The notes under the pieces were generated by a model that saw only the letters and a list, made by a program, of their open reading frames with translations, searched no databases and was not told where the DNA came from. DNA of 64,000 bases from Kribbella sp. VKM Ac-2568 (GTDB lineage: Bacteria; Actinomycetota; Actinomycetes; Propionibacteriales; Kribbellaceae): positions 620,001-684,000 of the forward strand of contig NZ_SLVF01000005.1 of assembly GCF_004345365.1 (NCBI RefSeq), in the 5' to 3' direction. Positions 61,565-64,000 of the stretch are shown here, piece after piece. A program made the translations under genes and the position numbers. Position 1 is the first letter of the stretch. Every line of letters starts with the position of its first letter.

Positions 61565-61649
61565 GGTTCCAGCCTGCGGCCGGGACAGCTTTCGGACATC
61601 GGCCTCGAGGACGGTCTTGGCGTGACCCAGGTCGTCATTGGGAGGGCTG

Positions 61650-61673
61650 CTTCTCATACCCAGGGATGAGAAG
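61650..61673. promoter_or_regulatory. Near-perfect inverted repeat
   Basis: CTTCTCATACCC and GGGATGAGAAG form an 11-base imperfect palindrome (one unpaired A) at the centre of the gap between the YjbR-like gene and the small membrane protein. It could be a regulator site or a terminator of the YjbR-like gene; no T run follows. Confidence 0.5.
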
Positions 61674-61731
61674 AACGCCAATTGTTGCCCTAGGCCCCTG
61701 TTCCGGTACCGACTGTGATCGCTCCGCAGAG

Positions 61732-62094
61732 TCAGCCGGGCGCGTCCTGGTCGATTGACGCCAGGTAGGCGGCGGCGACCTTCTTGGGGACGCACATGCG
61801 CCAGGCGTCGAGGACGAGCTCGCGGAGTTCGTCGACGTCGATGGCGTCCAGGTGCACCTGGATCCACCGGAACCGCTCGTCCGACGGAATGGGCCGGAAG
61901 AACTTGTCCGGCTGGGCGGCGATCATCGCGTCCCGCTCCTCCCGCGGGAACCCGATTCCCATCGACAATTCATCCGGCGCGACCGCGAGATAGACGATCT
62001 GGCCGACCCGGAATTTGATCCGGTCCCGGACCAGCACCTCATAACTGCGTGGCAATCCTTCAGTCGCCGCCCGGATATCCGCGAGATCGACCAC
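61732..62094 (-). CDS. MmcQ/YjbR family DNA-binding-fold protein
   Basis: 120 residues. DLADIRAATEGLPRSYEVLV, then DRIKFRVGQIVYLAVAPDEL, GIGFPREERDAMIAAQPDKF and RWIQVHLDAIDVDELRELVL are the YjbR landmarks (CyaY-like fold, MmcQ family). Function unproven. The GTG start has GGGAGG nine bases upstream; an upstream GTG at 62136 lacks one. Confidence 0.85.
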   Translation of the reverse strand: MVDLADIRAATEGLPRSYEVLVRDRIKFRVGQIVYLAVAPDELSMGIGFPREERDAMIAAQPDKFFRPIPSDERFRWIQVHLDAIDVDELRELVLDAWRMCVPKKVAAAYLASIDQDAPG

Positions 62095-62570
62095 CGCAGT
62101 CAGCCTCCCATTTGCGCAAGCGGTTCCGGATGTCACAGCCGGATCGTAGCGACCTTACATCCCATCAACGACAGAAACTGTCAGTGTTTCCCGACTTTCC
62201 CGTGATCACAGTGGAAATCGCCACCGTCTGCTGAGCCGACCGCTCGGACGGCCATGCTGGGCCATTGCGGGATGAGAGCGCTCCCCGCCAGCGTCACGAA
62301 TCGTCATCGAGCGATTCGAACGAGTTATCCGGGAGATGAGGGGAATGACGGGCAAAAGGCACCTACCGCCCTCGGCATTGCCGCACTGAGTATTTCTGAA
62401 GTGGTAACAACGAAGTCCGCCTGCTCAGGCCGCCGCAAGATCCAGGCCGCCAATGCACAACAGCTGAAGCAGCAGGGGGAGATCATCCAGGGAACGTTCT
62501 TCGACGATCGGGACTATGGCTGGCTGCTGCGCGCGACCACCCTCACCGCAGCCCCCGATCCGCCCGCGGG
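62095..62570. other. AT-richer stretch without recognised gene
   Basis: About 480 bases. An open plus-strand frame through here includes QQLKQQGEIIQGTFFDDRDY, then GWLLRATTLTAAPDPPAG, which looks almost protein-like but has no start with a ribosome site and no family I recognise. Base content is lower in GC than the surroundings. Nothing can be assigned. Confidence 0.35.
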
Positions 62571-62930
62571 TCAGGAGTGGCGTGCCTGGCGAAGCGCTCT
62601 CGCCATCCGCAGGAGATACCCCGGAGTCGGGGGCACCCAGCCGAGCTGGGCCGCTTGGGTCAAGTCGTCGCGGTTGGCCCAGTGCTCGAACACCTTGCCG
62701 TCGCGGAGGCGGAGCCAGTGGGTCTGGGTGACGGCGAAGCTCTTGCCGGTGGCGGGGAACGCCTGCGCGGGCCGGCCGGTTTCGTCGTAGGAGACGAAGG
62801 TGTTCACGTGCCGACCGGACATGGTCGTGTGGAGGACCACGAGATCGCGTTCAGCGACAACGTGCTCGATCTGCCAGCAAACGTCGGCAAAGGCTTCCCG
62901 CAGCCGGCCGAGTCCGGACCTGAGGTCATC
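62571..62930 (-). pseudogene. SnoaL-like ester cyclase remnant
   Basis: Reads DDLRSGLGRLREAFADVCWQ, IEHVVAERDLVVLHTTMSGR, then WLRLRDGKVFEHWANRDDLT and TQAAQLGWVPPTPG, the C-terminal two thirds of a SnoaL-like (NTF2-fold) polyketide cyclase-like protein. The frame extends upstream to a TGA near 63010 without any start codon or family N-terminus. The only start inside is a GTG before VLHTTM, which would leave a fragment. So the N-terminal third is lost. Confidence 0.6.
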
Positions 62931-63126
62931 CGTGCGCGGAACCCTGGTGGATCGTCGAGGGCCGATGCCGCCGTCGACCTCCGTCCGGCTGAGTTGTGGC
63001 GGATGTCGTGAGCATCACTTTCGTGCCTGTTTCCAGGCGGCACATCGGTGACGGACTGCCTATTTCTGCGGGCTCGACTGCCCACTCGTGGCCGTACCAT
63101 CGGCCGGGACGTCGTACCGTATTCGG

Positions 63127-64000
63127 ATGCCCGAAAAGCTGGTCAGTGCCGTCGAAGGAGCTGAGGTGGTGTTCCGCCTCGGCGATCCGGAGCATGCCCT
63201 GCCCGGCGTTCGGCTGTGGGAGGAGCTCGGCCTGGCCGCCGAGTTGCTGGAGTTCAAGCCGGTCGACTACGGCTGGGAGTTGCGGCTGCCGCGGCCGTCC
63301 GTGCACCGGATGGAGTACCTGTTCGACATCCCCGAGGCCGGCATGCGGACCGATCCCACCAACCCGCGGGTGGTGGGCGGCGCCTTCGGCGAGCACTCCT
63401 GGCTGCCCCTGCCCGGGTACGTCGAGCCCGCCTGGATCTCGGTCGAGTCGATCGCCTCGAGCCTGACTCCGCTGCCGGTGGACCCGACGCCGGTCGGCCC
63501 GGTGGATGTGCAGGTCTGGGCGCCGGACGGGATCGCGCCGGGCTTCGAGCTGCCGTTGCTGCTGGCCCACGACGGCCCCGAGTTCGCCTCGTACGCCGGC
63601 CTGACGCACTACGCCGGCGCGATGGTTGCCGACGGCACCTTGCCGCCGTTCCGGCTCGCGCTGATCCGTCCCGGCTCGAGGAACCTCTGGTACGCCGCCA
63701 ACCCGCAGTACGCGGAGGCTCTGACGGGTCACGTGCTGCCGGCGGTCACCGCGCGGTACAAGAGCAGGCTGCCCGTCCTGATGGGCGCGAGCCTCGGTGC
63801 ACTCGCCGCCCTGTACGCCGAGTGGAACCACCCCGGCACGTTCACCGGGCTCTTCCTGCAGTCCGGGTCGTTCTTCACGCTGGAGACGGATCCGCAGGAG
63901 GCGAAGTTCGAGTACTACGCCGAGGTGAGCGGCTTCGTCCAGCAGGTGCTGAAGGCAACGGAGTCACCGTCCCAGCCGACCATCGCCATGACCGCGGGAA
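63127..64000 (+). CDS. Alpha/beta hydrolase, Fes/esterase D-like (partial, cut by window end)
   Basis: At least 291 residues. MPEKLVSAVEGAEVVFRLGD, then the N-terminal immunoglobulin-like module with DYGWELRLPRPSVHRMEYLF is the enterochelin-esterase-type domain. The alpha/beta hydrolase domain begins LPLLLAHDGPEFASYAGLTH, with nucleophile Ser in MGASLGALAALYAEW. The His and acid lie beyond the window. It hydrolyses esters, in some relatives ferric siderophore esters; no siderophore gene is visible here. A TACCGT six bases in front of the ATG could be a leaderless -10. Confidence 0.82.
   Translation, partial: MPEKLVSAVEGAEVVFRLGDPEHALPGVRLWEELGLAAELLEFKPVDYGWELRLPRPSVHRMEYLFDIPEAGMRTDPTNPRVVGGAFGEHSWLPLPGYVEPAWISVESIASSLTPLPVDPTPVGPVDVQVWAPDGIAPGFELPLLLAHDGPEFASYAGLTHYAGAMVADGTLPPFRLALIRPGSRNLWYAANPQYAEALTGHVLPAVTARYKSRLPVLMGASLGALAALYAEWNHPGTFTGLFLQSGSFFTLETDPQEAKFEYYAEVSGFVQQVLKATESPSQPTIAMTAG

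Noticed and set aside
62254..62790. 178-codon plus-strand frame beginning MLGHCGMRALPAS
   Set aside because: The second half is antisense of the SnoaL remnant, the first half has no ribosome site or family, and I could not support it as a gene.

Overview
The window is a high-GC (about 70 % by eye) stretch of a Gram-positive actinobacterial chromosome. GTG starts are common, Shine-Dalgarno sites are GGAGG-like, and there are actinobacterial families such as DUF5709, a GPGG-motif mini-protein, an F420-dependent luciferase-like oxidoreductase, UdgX, a SigB/SigF-type sigma factor and a DUF222/HNH nuclease. Sugar-catabolic enzymes paired with LacI regulators point to a soil Nocardioidaceae such as Kribbella; the genus is an inference from gene content. 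I saw no rRNA, tRNA, CRISPR array or complete insertion sequence.

Layout. 0-21 kb: the end of a sensor kinase, a TAXI-type binding protein, a GH38 alpha-mannosidase behind a LacI-type operator, a P450, an FUSC-type membrane protein, OsmC, a secreted PI-PLC-like protein, TetR, a DUF5107 protein, an FAD dehydrogenase, a secreted alpha/beta hydrolase, a RIO kinase, a GH95-like glycosidase and a NIPSNAP protein. 21-32 kb: a stress and DNA-maintenance neighbourhood (F420 oxidoreductase, UdgX, a stress-type sigma factor, phosphoketolase, a Rho-N-like basic protein, topoisomerase IB, CsbD, a frameshifted dehalogenase, a coiled-coil protein and Ku). 32-46 kb: LysR, a membrane protein, GNAT, a divergent MFS/MarR pair with a readable operator and leaderless promoter, a fused E1 dehydrogenase, an HNH nuclease, a G-rich minisatellite, an aldehyde dehydrogenase/FAD oxidase operon, and an ArsR-SRPBCC-reductase operon.

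46-57 kb: a LacI-controlled glucarate pathway with three operators in the divergent promoter region, 5-dehydro-4-deoxyglucarate dehydratase and glucarate dehydratase. Its 3' end has decayed: an internally deleted gene, an intact 2-hydroxyacid dehydrogenase and a 5' fragment of a second one. Converging on it is a two-gene unit of an ornithine-cyclodeaminase-like protein and an ammonia-lyase-fold protein that lacks the MIO-forming serine; this is the most unusual pair in the window. Next come a decayed TetR gene and a frameshifted YqeB-like gene. 57-64 kb: an orphan LacI, a stand-alone GyrA-tail-like protein, an M15 peptidase, a NarL-type two-component system, small genes, a SnoaL-like remnant and an esterase cut by the window end.

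Decay is concentrated at 50.9-56 kb, with isolated lesions near 28.8 and 62.7 kb. Single-base frameshifts could be sequencing errors, but the truncations and deletions could not.
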